Virus record (IMG/VR): IMGVR_UViG_3300030333_000944
Location: 1 to 28,246 of that record
Reading direction: 5' to 3' (one strand)
Length of the DNA stretch: 28,246 bases
DNA from: a virus
Made by a program: the position numbers and the translations under genes. The notes beneath the pieces are model-generated. The model saw only the letters and a list, made by a program, of their open reading frames with translations. It was not told the DNA's origin and did no database searches. Each line of letters opens with the position of its first letter. Positions within the stretch are counted from its first letter, which is position 1. Below, one piece after another: positions 18,620 to 26,151 of the stretch.

Positions 18620-19654
18620 TTATTGTTGTTTAGCCATTGCGTTTGCTTGTATTACTTGTCCTGCTTGTGCTGTTACAGATGGATCTTTTAATGTTACACC
18701 AGCGAATGATAATATTTGCATTATTAATTGAGGTTCTTCAGATGGATGTAATTCAAAATTTGTTGAACCTCTTGTTGTGTTATTATAAATATCTGTAGCT
18801 CTTAATGTTAAAACTATATCAACACCACTAGCCCATGATACTAAACTAGAAATTGTAATTGTATCACCTGAAGAAAAACCTGATCCAGCAGCATCAACAT
18901 TCATAGCGGTTATTGCATTACTACTAACTGTAAACGTAATAGTTAATCCAGTACCGCTACCACTTGTTGTTACGTTAGACGTTGATCCAACTGTTACAGT
19001 GTGTGTACCATCTAATAAACCTGAATTACCACTTGTAATAAAACCCGTATCAATTGCTCCTAATACTATACCACCATCTACATAAGTATTTGAATCATAT
19101 GTATGAGTACCGTATGTCGCATTTGTTGTATAACCCCATCTAGGAGTTTCTGGCACTTTTATATAATCAAGTGTTGCTGTTGATATACTTACTGGATTTA
19201 CTTGTACTGATGTTGCACCTGAAGTTGTTGCTGTTTTGTAATATACCGGATAATCTGTGCTTGGTTTTGTCAAAGGAGATGACAATAAATAAGGTAGTTC
19301 ATGTTTATCAACTAACTCAAACGGTAATGTTCTATCACTATTTGTTAGTTCAATTATTTTATATACATCAGTTGGTAATGAACCAGCACCTGCGCTTAAA
19401 GCTACAGATGATGTTTTATAAAACTGATCAATTTTTTCTTTTACTTTTGCTGGCAAATCAGCGTATCCAGCATGCATGTTACCCATAGTATCAAGAGAAT
19501 GCATTTTATTGTATTCTAAAAATGACACCTCTAATAACATAATTTGTGCTTCTTTGCTTATCTTATTAAATTCATCTGGTGTTAAGTATCCTCTTTGTTC
19601 TTTACTTAATATGGATAAAACTGTTTTATATACTGTGTTTACGTTAATTGCCAT
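18620..19654 (-). CDS. Head-tail connector/ring protein with inserted beta domain
   Basis: This protein has 344 residues. The N-terminus (MAINVNTVYKTVLSILSKEQ, RGYLTPDEFNKISKEAQIML) is a conserved helical start of ring proteins found after the capsid gene in marine phages. The chain continues with LPTDVYKIIELT and FELVDKHELPYLLSSPLTKP, then YPVYY. It ends with ELHPSEEPQLIMQILSFAGV and TLKDPSVTAQAG, again conserved. Between about residues 202 and 286 there is a Gly/Thr/Ser-rich beta segment (GSGTGLTITFTVSSNAIT, AGSGFSSGDTITI) that looks like an added Ig-like or glycine-turn module. It starts after a 60-base spacer that carries two competing hairpins and ends 2 bases before the next start. Its place as a neck ring rests on synteny plus the conserved ends. 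Confidence 0.7.
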   Translation of the reverse strand: MAINVNTVYKTVLSILSKEQRGYLTPDEFNKISKEAQIMLLEVSFLEYNKMHSLDTMGNMHAGYADLPAKVKEKIDQFYKTSSVALSAGAGSLPTDVYKIIELTNSDRTLPFELVDKHELPYLLSSPLTKPSTDYPVYYKTATTSGATSVQVNPVSISTATLDYIKVPETPRWGYTTNATYGTHTYDSNTYVDGGIVLGAIDTGFITSGNSGLLDGTHTVTVGSTSNVTTSGSGTGLTITFTVSSNAITAMNVDAAGSGFSSGDTITISSLVSWASGVDIVLTLRATDIYNNTTRGSTNFELHPSEEPQLIMQILSFAGVTLKDPSVTAQAGQVIQANAMAKQQ

Positions 19655-19675
19655 AATATCTTTTTTTTATAGTAA

Positions 19676-19706
19676 GTGGTCACCTATAGAGATGACCACC
19701 TCTATA
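19676..19706 (-). promoter_or_regulatory. Two overlapping, mutually exclusive 7-bp hairpins
   Basis: In the spacer between the 275- and 344-residue genes, GTGGTCA (19676-19682) pairs perfectly with TGACCAC (19693-19699). TATAGAG (19685-19691) pairs perfectly with CTCTATA (19700-19706). Each arm pair interleaves with the other, so both stems cannot form as simple hairpins at once. No U-run follows on the transcribed strand, so this is not an ordinary terminator. It could be an RNA processing site, a translational switch for the ring gene or a protein-binding site. Function is unknown. Confidence 0.6.
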
Positions 19707-19714
19707 AATGATTA

Positions 19715-20542
19715 TTATTTTATTCTCTTCTCAATAGATTTATAGATTTCTAAACCTTCATCTGTTTTGAAGAAAGCTGCTAATGCAGAATAAGGATTCT
19801 CATCAAAAGGTACAGTCATGATTTTTCTATCAGTACTTCCCCAATGAAAAGTTCTTTGATCTTGTGCTAGTTTTAAAATACCAGCTTCAACAGCTCTTAT
19901 ACCCATGTTTCTGACTTCTATATTTTCATCAGTCGCGAGTTCTAAGAACAATTTAGGATTTTGTTTAGCAAATATTAATAAATCACGTTGAAGTTCCTTA
20001 GATTTCATCTCTGTAACTCTAGAACCAACCTCTGTTCTTAATATTGCCTCCATTTGATCAACTTCCATATTTGCAGCAACTTGTAATGCCTCAATTTCCA
20101 TCTGTAATATATCAAGATCTGATTCAGCTTCTTTTTCATGATCTACCTCATAAAATAATTTACCAGCATCAGGGTGATATAAAGATAGTAATTTTTGCAA
20201 TGTTACTTCATTTCTAGGAACAGGTAAAATACCATCTCTAAAAATAATATGTCCTAATCTTTCAGGACCTTTCATTTCATCAACAAATACTGTTTTTTGA
20301 TTTCTACAGTATTTCATTTCTCTCTCGTATCCTTTTTCTTTATCAAACCAAAATAATCCTCTTGATTTAATAATATAAACAACAGGTCTTTTAGATCCTT
20401 TTAATCTATAAACTCTGTCTTTTATTTCCCAAACATTTTTTTTGGGTTCTGTAACTGTAGGTTTTTCTACAATTACTTCTTCTTTTACTTGTAGTTCTTC
20501 AACTACTTGTGGTTTTTTAACCACTTTTTTTGCTTTTGCCAT
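19715..20542 (-). CDS. Conserved phage head/neck-region protein of unknown function
   Basis: This protein has 275 residues. The first 35 are Lys/Val/Glu-rich and low in complexity (MAKAKKVVKKPQVVEEL), likely disordered. The middle is a mixed domain (DRVYRLKGSKRPVVYIIKS, GLFWFDKEKGYEREMKYCRN, VFVDEMKGPERLGHIIFRDG) followed by VPRNEVTLQKLLSLYHPDAG. The C-terminal half is helical and acidic (LDILQMEIEALQVAANMEVD, ELQRDLLIFAKQNPKLFLEL) and ends in a conserved-looking block with FHWGSTDRKIMTVPFDENPY and SALAAFFKTDEGLE. I recall related proteins next to capsid genes in marine phages but know of no assigned function. It follows the capsid gene after a strong terminator and has almost the same leader as the scaffold gene. 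A head accessory or completion role is inferred from position only. Confidence 0.72.
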   Translation of the reverse strand: MAKAKKVVKKPQVVEELQVKEEVIVEKPTVTEPKKNVWEIKDRVYRLKGSKRPVVYIIKSRGLFWFDKEKGYEREMKYCRNQKTVFVDEMKGPERLGHIIFRDGILPVPRNEVTLQKLLSLYHPDAGKLFYEVDHEKEAESDLDILQMEIEALQVAANMEVDQMEAILRTEVGSRVTEMKSKELQRDLLIFAKQNPKLFLELATDENIEVRNMGIRAVEAGILKLAQDQRTFHWGSTDRKIMTVPFDENPYSALAAFFKTDEGLEIYKSIEKRIK

Positions 20543-20545
20543 GAT

Positions 20546-20569
20546 ATAATATAATTAAATAGTTAAAAA
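20546..20569 (-). promoter_or_regulatory. Leader element shared with the scaffold gene
   Basis: Three bases before the start codon of the 275-residue gene is an element that matches 23 of 24 positions of the element before the scaffold gene, at identical spacing. The core is TATTTAATTATATTAT, preceded by TTTTTAA. It could be a promoter giving an almost leaderless transcript downstream of the capsid terminator, or an A/U-rich translation enhancer. The match is seen directly; the role is inferred. Confidence 0.6.
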
Positions 20570-20570
20570 T

Positions 20571-20604
20571 AAAAAGGCTAGGCGCCGAAGCGCCTAACTT
20601 TTTT
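20571..20604 (-). terminator. Intrinsic terminator after the major capsid gene
   Basis: On the transcribed strand, TAGGCGC (20596-20590), the loop TTCG (20589-20586) and GCGCCTA (20585-20579) form a perfect 7-bp GC-rich stem with the very stable UUCG tetraloop. GCC and a run of five T (20575-20571) follow, with more T beyond. Outer A/T pairing (AAAAAG with CTTTTT) can extend the stem, so the element could also work on the other strand. It begins about 9 bases after the capsid stop, in otherwise very AT-rich DNA. It probably limits read-through so that capsid mRNA is in excess of neck and tail mRNA. Confidence 0.87.
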
Positions 20605-20612
20605 AATAGTTA

Positions 20613-22058
20613 TTATCTGAATAACACAAAGTTATTCGCAGCTTGAGTTACTAAACATCTTTCAGATAGATAATGAACATTCATTTCATCCATCGTAGAG
20701 TTTGTCGCTCCAACCGAACCAGTTATCCAAGATTTCATTCTCCTGTCATCAGCTTCAGAAGCTCTATATCTAACGTGTAAGAAAGGTCTTTTGACGTTTC
20801 TACCCATCGCTTGATCGTAAACAGTAGACGTTCCAGCAGGAACTAAAACCCCAGCAACTTTACCAACAGTTGCTCCGTTGTTAACTAATCCTCTAGTTGA
20901 CTTGTTATTTAAGTATTTCCAGTCAGTTTTATAGAAGTCATAAGAACCTCTTCTGAAACCAGAGAAACCTAAATTAAGTGCCATTTCTTCAGAATTGTTA
21001 AATACACCGTAAGATGATCCTGCGTCGTAGTTAGAGTTAACTGCAGCTAACATGTTATCAAATCCTAGATTAGAAGATCTGTCTAAGAAAAGTACGTTTT
21101 CTTCAATAGATCCTTGCTTATCTAATTCACCAATTAGTGAATCAAAATCAGCTAAATCATCAGATGCTGAATCAAACATGTTTGATGCTACCATACCTCT
21201 ATCTTCAATAGCTTCGAAAAGACCTTCAGTTCCTGTACCAGTTACGGCAGAAGAACCACCCTTAGTAACACCTTCAATTACAGACATTTCTAAGTAATCT
21301 TCGAATCTTTTTCTCGTATCACCTTCAGCTTTTAGATACCATAAGTATCCATTTTGACCAGCTTCACCAGAAACTTCAACCCAACCAATTTGAGCAGTAT
21401 CAGATCCAGAGACCGAATACTTATCTTTAATTATAATTGGTTTGTTGCTGAACGATTTGAATTCTGGCTCAACAGATTGTTCGATTGCATCAGTTCCTTT
21501 ACCGAAGTCAGAACCAACAGCAAACACTCTAGTAACAGCAGCACCTGCGACAGCGATATTATCTAAGTCGTCAAAGTTTGCGTTACCATAAGGTTTTAAT
21601 GTAAATGTTGATGTACTAGCTTCAATACCAGCGCTAACTTGTGCTTTTACAATAGCAACGTCAGAACCAGTAGCGATTTGACATACAACTATTTGACCTT
21701 TTCTAAGCGCATGTGCAATATTTGAACCTGATTCATTGTCAATATCTTTAATATCAGCACTTACACCAGTTTCAGTATTTATTGTACACTTATAAGCCAA
21801 ATGTAACCTACCTTGCTCAGACCAAACAACTTGGTCAGAAGCCATAGGCATTTCTGCACCTACCATTCTTAAGAAACCACCGATAGATCTGTCTCCATAT
21901 CTTTCGATTTCAGCTTCGTATAGTTCAGGTAGATATTGTTGTGCCCAACCTTCATTAGCAGTACTAGCTAAATCTAAATAAGATCCAGTAGTAACTTGCT
22001 TAACAGCGTTAGGACTTACCAGACCGGACGTACCGATCGAAATACTTGCTACACTCAT
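20613..22058 (-). CDS. Major capsid protein
   Basis: This protein has 481 residues, the right size for an HK97-fold capsid subunit. It is Ser/Ala/Gly-rich, with a short N-arm (SIGTSGLVSPNAV), a helical stretch resembling a spine helix (PELYEAEIERYGDRSIGGFL) and extended beta regions. The C-terminal part has RPFLHVRYRASEADDRRMKS and ends YLSERCLVTQAANNFVLFR, like other phage capsid proteins of the marine Bacteroidota/crAss-like type as I recall them. Position is decisive: it directly follows the scaffold-like gene by 24 bases and precedes a strong terminator. Codon use looks less AT-biased than its neighbours (more GTC, GTA and ACC-type codons by eye), which fits a highly expressed gene. The leader (ACAAATTAACAA) has no Shine-Dalgarno sequence. 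Confidence is high on role, moderate on lineage. Confidence 0.87.
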   Translation of the reverse strand: MSVASISIGTSGLVSPNAVKQVTTGSYLDLASTANEGWAQQYLPELYEAEIERYGDRSIGGFLRMVGAEMPMASDQVVWSEQGRLHLAYKCTINTETGVSADIKDIDNESGSNIAHALRKGQIVVCQIATGSDVAIVKAQVSAGIEASTSTFTLKPYGNANFDDLDNIAVAGAAVTRVFAVGSDFGKGTDAIEQSVEPEFKSFSNKPIIIKDKYSVSGSDTAQIGWVEVSGEAGQNGYLWYLKAEGDTRKRFEDYLEMSVIEGVTKGGSSAVTGTGTEGLFEAIEDRGMVASNMFDSASDDLADFDSLIGELDKQGSIEENVLFLDRSSNLGFDNMLAAVNSNYDAGSSYGVFNNSEEMALNLGFSGFRRGSYDFYKTDWKYLNNKSTRGLVNNGATVGKVAGVLVPAGTSTVYDQAMGRNVKRPFLHVRYRASEADDRRMKSWITGSVGATNSTMDEMNVHYLSERCLVTQAANNFVLFR

Positions 22059-22082
22059 TTGTTAATTTGTTTAAAATGTTAA

Positions 22083-23282
22083 TTAATAGTTTTTAAGTTT
22101 AAATTTAAGCTTAGAACTATCGTCACCGCTAACAACCTTAAATTTTTGACCACCGCTTTCAACAGTGCCAAGATCAGTCTTCCTATCCATATTTATATTT
22201 TTGGCTTTAGAAGTCATGTCTTTAATAGCATCTGCTTTACCTTGTTCGTAAAAATGGTTGGCAACGGCATCAGCGTTTGATGCAGTGAAAATTGATTTAT
22301 GGTAACCACTAGCGTCCTTAATTGTATTATCTTCATTCAAAAATGGTTTGAAGATATTCATAATTTCACTTTGATTTTCCTTAACACTTTTCGCATCTTT
22401 AACATTGTATCGATATTTCTTGTCTCCAACTTTAAAATCAAAACCTTTGAAGTTATCATTAAACACTTTATCAGTTTCTTTGTTAAAATGTTGCCTTGTT
22501 TTTTCGTTAAGTTCTTTAGCTTTTTCTTGCTCTTTTTCGTAACGATTGAAAAAGTCCATAGCTTTTTGAGCATCTTCAGGTAATCTAGATCCTAACTTAA
22601 GATCTGAATAATATTTGTCCTTTTGACTTTCTAAAGTTTTTCGTGCTTCTGCAACCGCTTCTTTATAAGCAAGTTTTTTACGTTTAATATCCTTGGGTTC
22701 ATCTATTTCTTCATCAAAACTATATTTATCTTCAATTAAGAAGTTAATTTCGTCTTGAGATAAATGTCCCTTGGTTTGTTCAAGATAACTTCTTAATAAA
22801 GAGTCATCATCAACTTTTGAATAATCCGCATTGAGTTTAACGTAATCCTCAACCGTTCCACCAGTCTCGTTCATAAACTTCACGAGTTTTTCAACATTCT
22901 CTGGTAGTTCCATTCCTGGAGTATCTTTAGTATCTTCTACAACGGGCTCTTCTTTTACCACTTCTTCTTCTACCTTTTCTGCTTTTACTTCTTCTTCAGA
23001 GTCCGTAATCTCTTCAAGAACAGGAGCGTCTACTTTTTCTTCGACCTTCTCTTCTTTTTCTTCTTTTTTATCGGAGACTTTACTTTCGTCCCCTTCGGGT
23101 AATGTTTTCCCGGCATCTTCTTCAGTTTTATTAATTTCACTTAAATTAACCTTATAAGAACCATCTTCTTGCAAAGCAGATTCTTTTTTAGGTTTTTCTT
23201 CCTTTACTTCAGGTTCAGATACTTTCATATCTCCACCTTCATTTATAATTTCGGTATTATCTACCTCTTGTTGTTTTTCCAT
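22083..23282 (-). CDS. Scaffolding/prohead core protein
   Basis: This is a 399-residue protein that is extremely acidic over its first 140 residues, with repeated Glu/Lys/Val runs (EEKEEKVEEKVDAP, EEVKAEKVEEEVVKEEPV), then helical and charged (KRKKLAYKEAVAEARKTLES, KEQEKAKELNEKTRQHF). It ends in a basic tail (SGDDSSKLKFKLKNY). An acidic, coiled, Cys-free chain with a basic C-terminus, lying directly before the capsid gene, is the standard form of a phage scaffold, whose basic end binds the capsid shell. No Ser-His protease motif is visible, so it does not look like a fused maturation protease. The start at 23282 is supported by the leader element found at the same distance from the 275-residue gene's start. 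Confidence 0.82.
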   Translation of the reverse strand: MEKQQEVDNTEIINEGGDMKVSEPEVKEEKPKKESALQEDGSYKVNLSEINKTEEDAGKTLPEGDESKVSDKKEEKEEKVEEKVDAPVLEEITDSEEEVKAEKVEEEVVKEEPVVEDTKDTPGMELPENVEKLVKFMNETGGTVEDYVKLNADYSKVDDDSLLRSYLEQTKGHLSQDEINFLIEDKYSFDEEIDEPKDIKRKKLAYKEAVAEARKTLESQKDKYYSDLKLGSRLPEDAQKAMDFFNRYEKEQEKAKELNEKTRQHFNKETDKVFNDNFKGFDFKVGDKKYRYNVKDAKSVKENQSEIMNIFKPFLNEDNTIKDASGYHKSIFTASNADAVANHFYEQGKADAIKDMTSKAKNINMDRKTDLGTVESGGQKFKVVSGDDSSKLKFKLKNY

Positions 23283-23285
23283 AAC

Positions 23286-23309
23286 ATAATATAATTAAAT
23301 AATTAAAAA
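23286..23309 (-). promoter_or_regulatory. Leader element before the scaffold gene
   Basis: This is the partner of the element at 20546-20569. TTTTTAATTATTTAATTA and the following TATTAT end three bases before the ATG, with 23 of 24 positions shared. The other starts I inspected in the window lack it. Shared control of scaffold and the post-capsid gene, by transcription or translation, is a possibility. Confidence 0.6.
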
Positions 23310-23317
23310 ATTTCGTA

Positions 23318-23719
23318 TTAATTCTTTGGTGCCGCAGCATAATTAGCGTGAGTAGTTGTGTTAGCACTACCATCATGAGCGTAATAAGCTATAATTTTTC
23401 CAGAAGCTATATTTATTTTAGTATATCTACCGTATAAATTAATGCTTGTTGGAAAACTATCGCCAACTACTATCTCTTCACCACCAGATCCTTCGTTTAC
23501 AGTTTCTGATCCACTAGCTAAATCACCAGCAGCATCTTCTGTGTTTGCCCATCGGGTAGCTGATTCCGCAACTAAACCAGTTGTATTGCTAAATGTAGTA
23601 GCTGCTAATGTTGTAATACAAACGAATACACACCCTGTTGGTGGTATAATAACATCTCCAGTTTTTGCAAATACTGATCCAGTATAATTATGTGTTGTTG
23701 GTATATTAAATTTTCCCAT
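23318..23719 (-). CDS. Small head protein, possible capsid decoration or head fibre base
   Basis: This protein has 133 residues and is rich in Thr, Ala, Gly, Ser and Asn, with alternating hydrophobic residues that point to an all-beta fold (GDVIIPPTGCVFVCITTLAA, SINLYGRYTKINIASGKIIA). No signal peptide or membrane helix is present. It lies 11 bases after the portal stop and 35 bases before the scaffold start, a position often held by decoration, head-fibre or assembly proteins. I do not recognise a named family. The composition argues for a structural, exposed protein expressed at high level and against an enzyme. The leader (ATAAAAACAAAAACT) lacks a Shine-Dalgarno sequence. Confidence 0.65.
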   Translation of the reverse strand: MGKFNIPTTHNYTGSVFAKTGDVIIPPTGCVFVCITTLAATTFSNTTGLVAESATRWANTEDAAGDLASGSETVNEGSGGEEIVVGDSFPTSINLYGRYTKINIASGKIIAYYAHDGSANTTTHANYAAAPKN

Positions 23720-23730
23720 AGTTTTTGTTT

Positions 23731-26151
23731 TTATCTTGGTTCAAATTGTTCAAGACCAAATCCATCTAAGTTATCAAAACCTCTCGATTCGAAACTTTTA
23801 GGTGGAAGATCTTTTTTTCGTTGTTCTATTAATTCAGATTGTTGAGACGCTTGAATTCTAGTTCTTTCGTCCTTACGATCTTCTTTTTCTTTCTCTTTAT
23901 TACTAATCACTTGTAATTCGCTATCTTTAAGTCGCATATTTAACTGAAACTCTCTTTCCATTAATCTCATTTTTATCTGCGCTTCTCTTTCCATTTTTTC
24001 TATATCAAAACCTTTTTGTGCCTCAGCTATTTGAACTTTACTCTGTGCTGTAGCTTGTTCTTTTTGCATCTCAGCAGCGGCAGCAGCTTCAGCAGCTCTA
24101 GTATTAGATTGCGTTTGAGCTTCAATGTTTTCTAATTGTATTTGTCTATCTTGTTCAAATTTCTTACGTCTACGTAATTTTAATAATTGATTAGCTAATT
24201 TTAAATTTTTAATTTCCCTAATATCAATAGCGTCCTCAAGATTTATTTGTTCTTTTTGAAGAGCAACTTGAATATTATTTTCAAGCATTTGTTTTTCTTC
24301 TTCATCAGGCGTTAAATCTAAAAATATACCAAAATCATGTAAGTGTAAACTTGATACTTCACTTAACGTTGCGACATTAAATCTACCTAAAGATTGTACA
24401 AATTGATTAGTTGTGGTAGAGTACTCTAAAACATCTGATATTCTTAATGAAATACATTCTGCTGTTTTTAAAGTTAAATACAAACCACCTTGTAATATAT
24501 GTCTTGTAGCTGTATTGCTATTTGCAGCAGCTAATTTTTGTATACCAACTAAAGCATCTTTTGAAGGTGTTGTTGCATCTCTTGCTTCATTTAATCCAGT
24601 TACATCTCTTATCATTTGTAAATAATAGTTATAACTATTTATTAAACTAGATATTTTTTGATTACCTCCACTTGATTGTAGTTCTGTTATTGGCGCTTTT
24701 CCTTGATTAAAATCACCATCTTGTGTCATTGATCTACCAATAACACTACCAGTTTGGAAATACATGTTTAATGCTTCTTGTGGGTTATAGTTTGTCCCAT
24801 TACCAAGATCTATTTCAGCTAATCCATCAGCATCTAAATAAACACCATCAGGAACTAATCTTGAAAGAACTTGTTGTAACTTTAAATGTGTTAGTTGAAT
24901 CATATCAGCAAACGTTGTCATTCTGCTAACTAAAGATTCTGGTTTTCCTCTATATAATCTAGGCGCAACAATGTTATAAGACATATGGCATTTTGTAACG
25001 TCTGATTTAGGTCTACACATATTTTCTGCTAAATACCATTTTAACATATTATCTTGACCTATTATCTTTGCACCACAATATAAAACTTCTATAGCTCTGT
25101 TTACTTTTTTAAATCTAGCTCTTTGATCTTTTGGTGGATTAAAATCACCACTTTTTTCTAATGCTTTTTCGTATCCACTAGATCCTTGTTTTACTTTCCA
25201 TGTTTGATTCTGGTAAGTTTTGTATTCAAAATATAAAACATGTACAAAGTTAGATTCTGCTTCTTTTTGAGTTTGGAAAGTTCTATATAACTCACCTGCT
25301 GCACCTTGTTTTTCTATTTTAGCTATTTCTTCGTCTGTTATATAAGGAAATTGTTTTTTAAGTTCAGGTATTGCTACTTTTCTTACTTCACCAACATAAT
25401 AAAGATCATCAAAATATGGTGAATCAGTATATGAATGTACTATATCTACAGGATCAACATATTTTATTGTTATTCCTTCAGATGTATTAAATTCATTTTT
25501 TACACAAGCTATACCTAAAACAGCAATATCATAATCTAATCTCTTTTTAATTAAATCATAATCATTTAAATCCATTACGTTTGACAACGCTTCTTCTTCA
25601 GCTATTTCAATTGATTTTTTATAATCTAATTGCATATGTAAAGATAATTCCTCGTCAGTTTCAGGTAGATTTTGAGGATCTTTACTATTCCACATTTGTA
25701 TATCAAGAATATTATTCATTTGCTGGTAATACTCTTTATTACGCATATCCTTAACAATAGCCTCAATATAATCAGTTCTTTCTTTTGTAGAAGCAGCATC
25801 TTGAGAATATGCTTTAATATCATATGTTCTTTCTGCAATACCGTTAACTACTATATCTACAAACTTAGGTATAATAGGTACTGGTTTCCAATCTAAATTA
25901 AGATAAGATAAATCACCATTGATAGATAATTCATCTTTATATTTTTGTACAGATTGTTCTCCTCTAGCATATAATCTTAAATCATTATATCTTTGTCTAG
26001 AATTATAATATTTTGTAGAACCAGAATCTTTTCTAAACCATTCATTTTCTATAGCTCTTGCAATTTGCAAACCATATTCATGACTCATTTTTTCCTCTTC
26101 AGAAACTGAGTGACTTGGAAAAGCTGTTTTTACTTGTTTGTTTACTGCCAT
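23731..26151 (-). CDS. Portal protein
   Basis: This protein has 806 residues, larger than T7-type portals (about 540) and close to crAss-like and N4-like sizes. Portal-like features are the early block RLYARGEQSVQKYKDEL, then DLSYLNLDWKPVPIIPKFVD and IVVNGIAERTYDIKAYSQD, the wing-type segment KKRLDYDIAVLGIACVKNEF with YVDPVDIVHSYTD, and the crown-entry region ITELQSSGGNQKISSLINSY with MIRDVTGLNEARDAT. The C-terminal 130 residues (about 640-775) are a long coiled coil with tandem heptad-like repeats (EREAQIKMRLMEREFQLNMR), which probably forms an extended barrel inside the capsid. The gene abuts the terminase stop without a gap. The role is highly secure from motifs and position. Confidence 0.9.
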   Translation of the reverse strand: MAVNKQVKTAFPSHSVSEEEKMSHEYGLQIARAIENEWFRKDSGSTKYYNSRQRYNDLRLYARGEQSVQKYKDELSINGDLSYLNLDWKPVPIIPKFVDIVVNGIAERTYDIKAYSQDAASTKERTDYIEAIVKDMRNKEYYQQMNNILDIQMWNSKDPQNLPETDEELSLHMQLDYKKSIEIAEEEALSNVMDLNDYDLIKKRLDYDIAVLGIACVKNEFNTSEGITIKYVDPVDIVHSYTDSPYFDDLYYVGEVRKVAIPELKKQFPYITDEEIAKIEKQGAAGELYRTFQTQKEAESNFVHVLYFEYKTYQNQTWKVKQGSSGYEKALEKSGDFNPPKDQRARFKKVNRAIEVLYCGAKIIGQDNMLKWYLAENMCRPKSDVTKCHMSYNIVAPRLYRGKPESLVSRMTTFADMIQLTHLKLQQVLSRLVPDGVYLDADGLAEIDLGNGTNYNPQEALNMYFQTGSVIGRSMTQDGDFNQGKAPITELQSSGGNQKISSLINSYNYYLQMIRDVTGLNEARDATTPSKDALVGIQKLAAANSNTATRHILQGGLYLTLKTAECISLRISDVLEYSTTTNQFVQSLGRFNVATLSEVSSLHLHDFGIFLDLTPDEEEKQMLENNIQVALQKEQINLEDAIDIREIKNLKLANQLLKLRRRKKFEQDRQIQLENIEAQTQSNTRAAEAAAAAEMQKEQATAQSKVQIAEAQKGFDIEKMEREAQIKMRLMEREFQLNMRLKDSELQVISNKEKEKEDRKDERTRIQASQQSELIEQRKKDLPPKSFESRGFDNLDGFGLEQFEPR

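Noticed and set aside
19655-19714. Spacer hairpins as an intrinsic terminator
   Set aside because: No U-run follows either stem on the transcribed strand; the nearby run is A, which would serve only plus-strand transcription, where no gene exists.
22358-22573. Minus-strand 71-codon frame overlapping the scaffold gene, considered as a frameshift product
   Set aside because: It is Lys/Leu-rich translation of the scaffold's charged region in another frame, with no slippery site or start signal that I could see.
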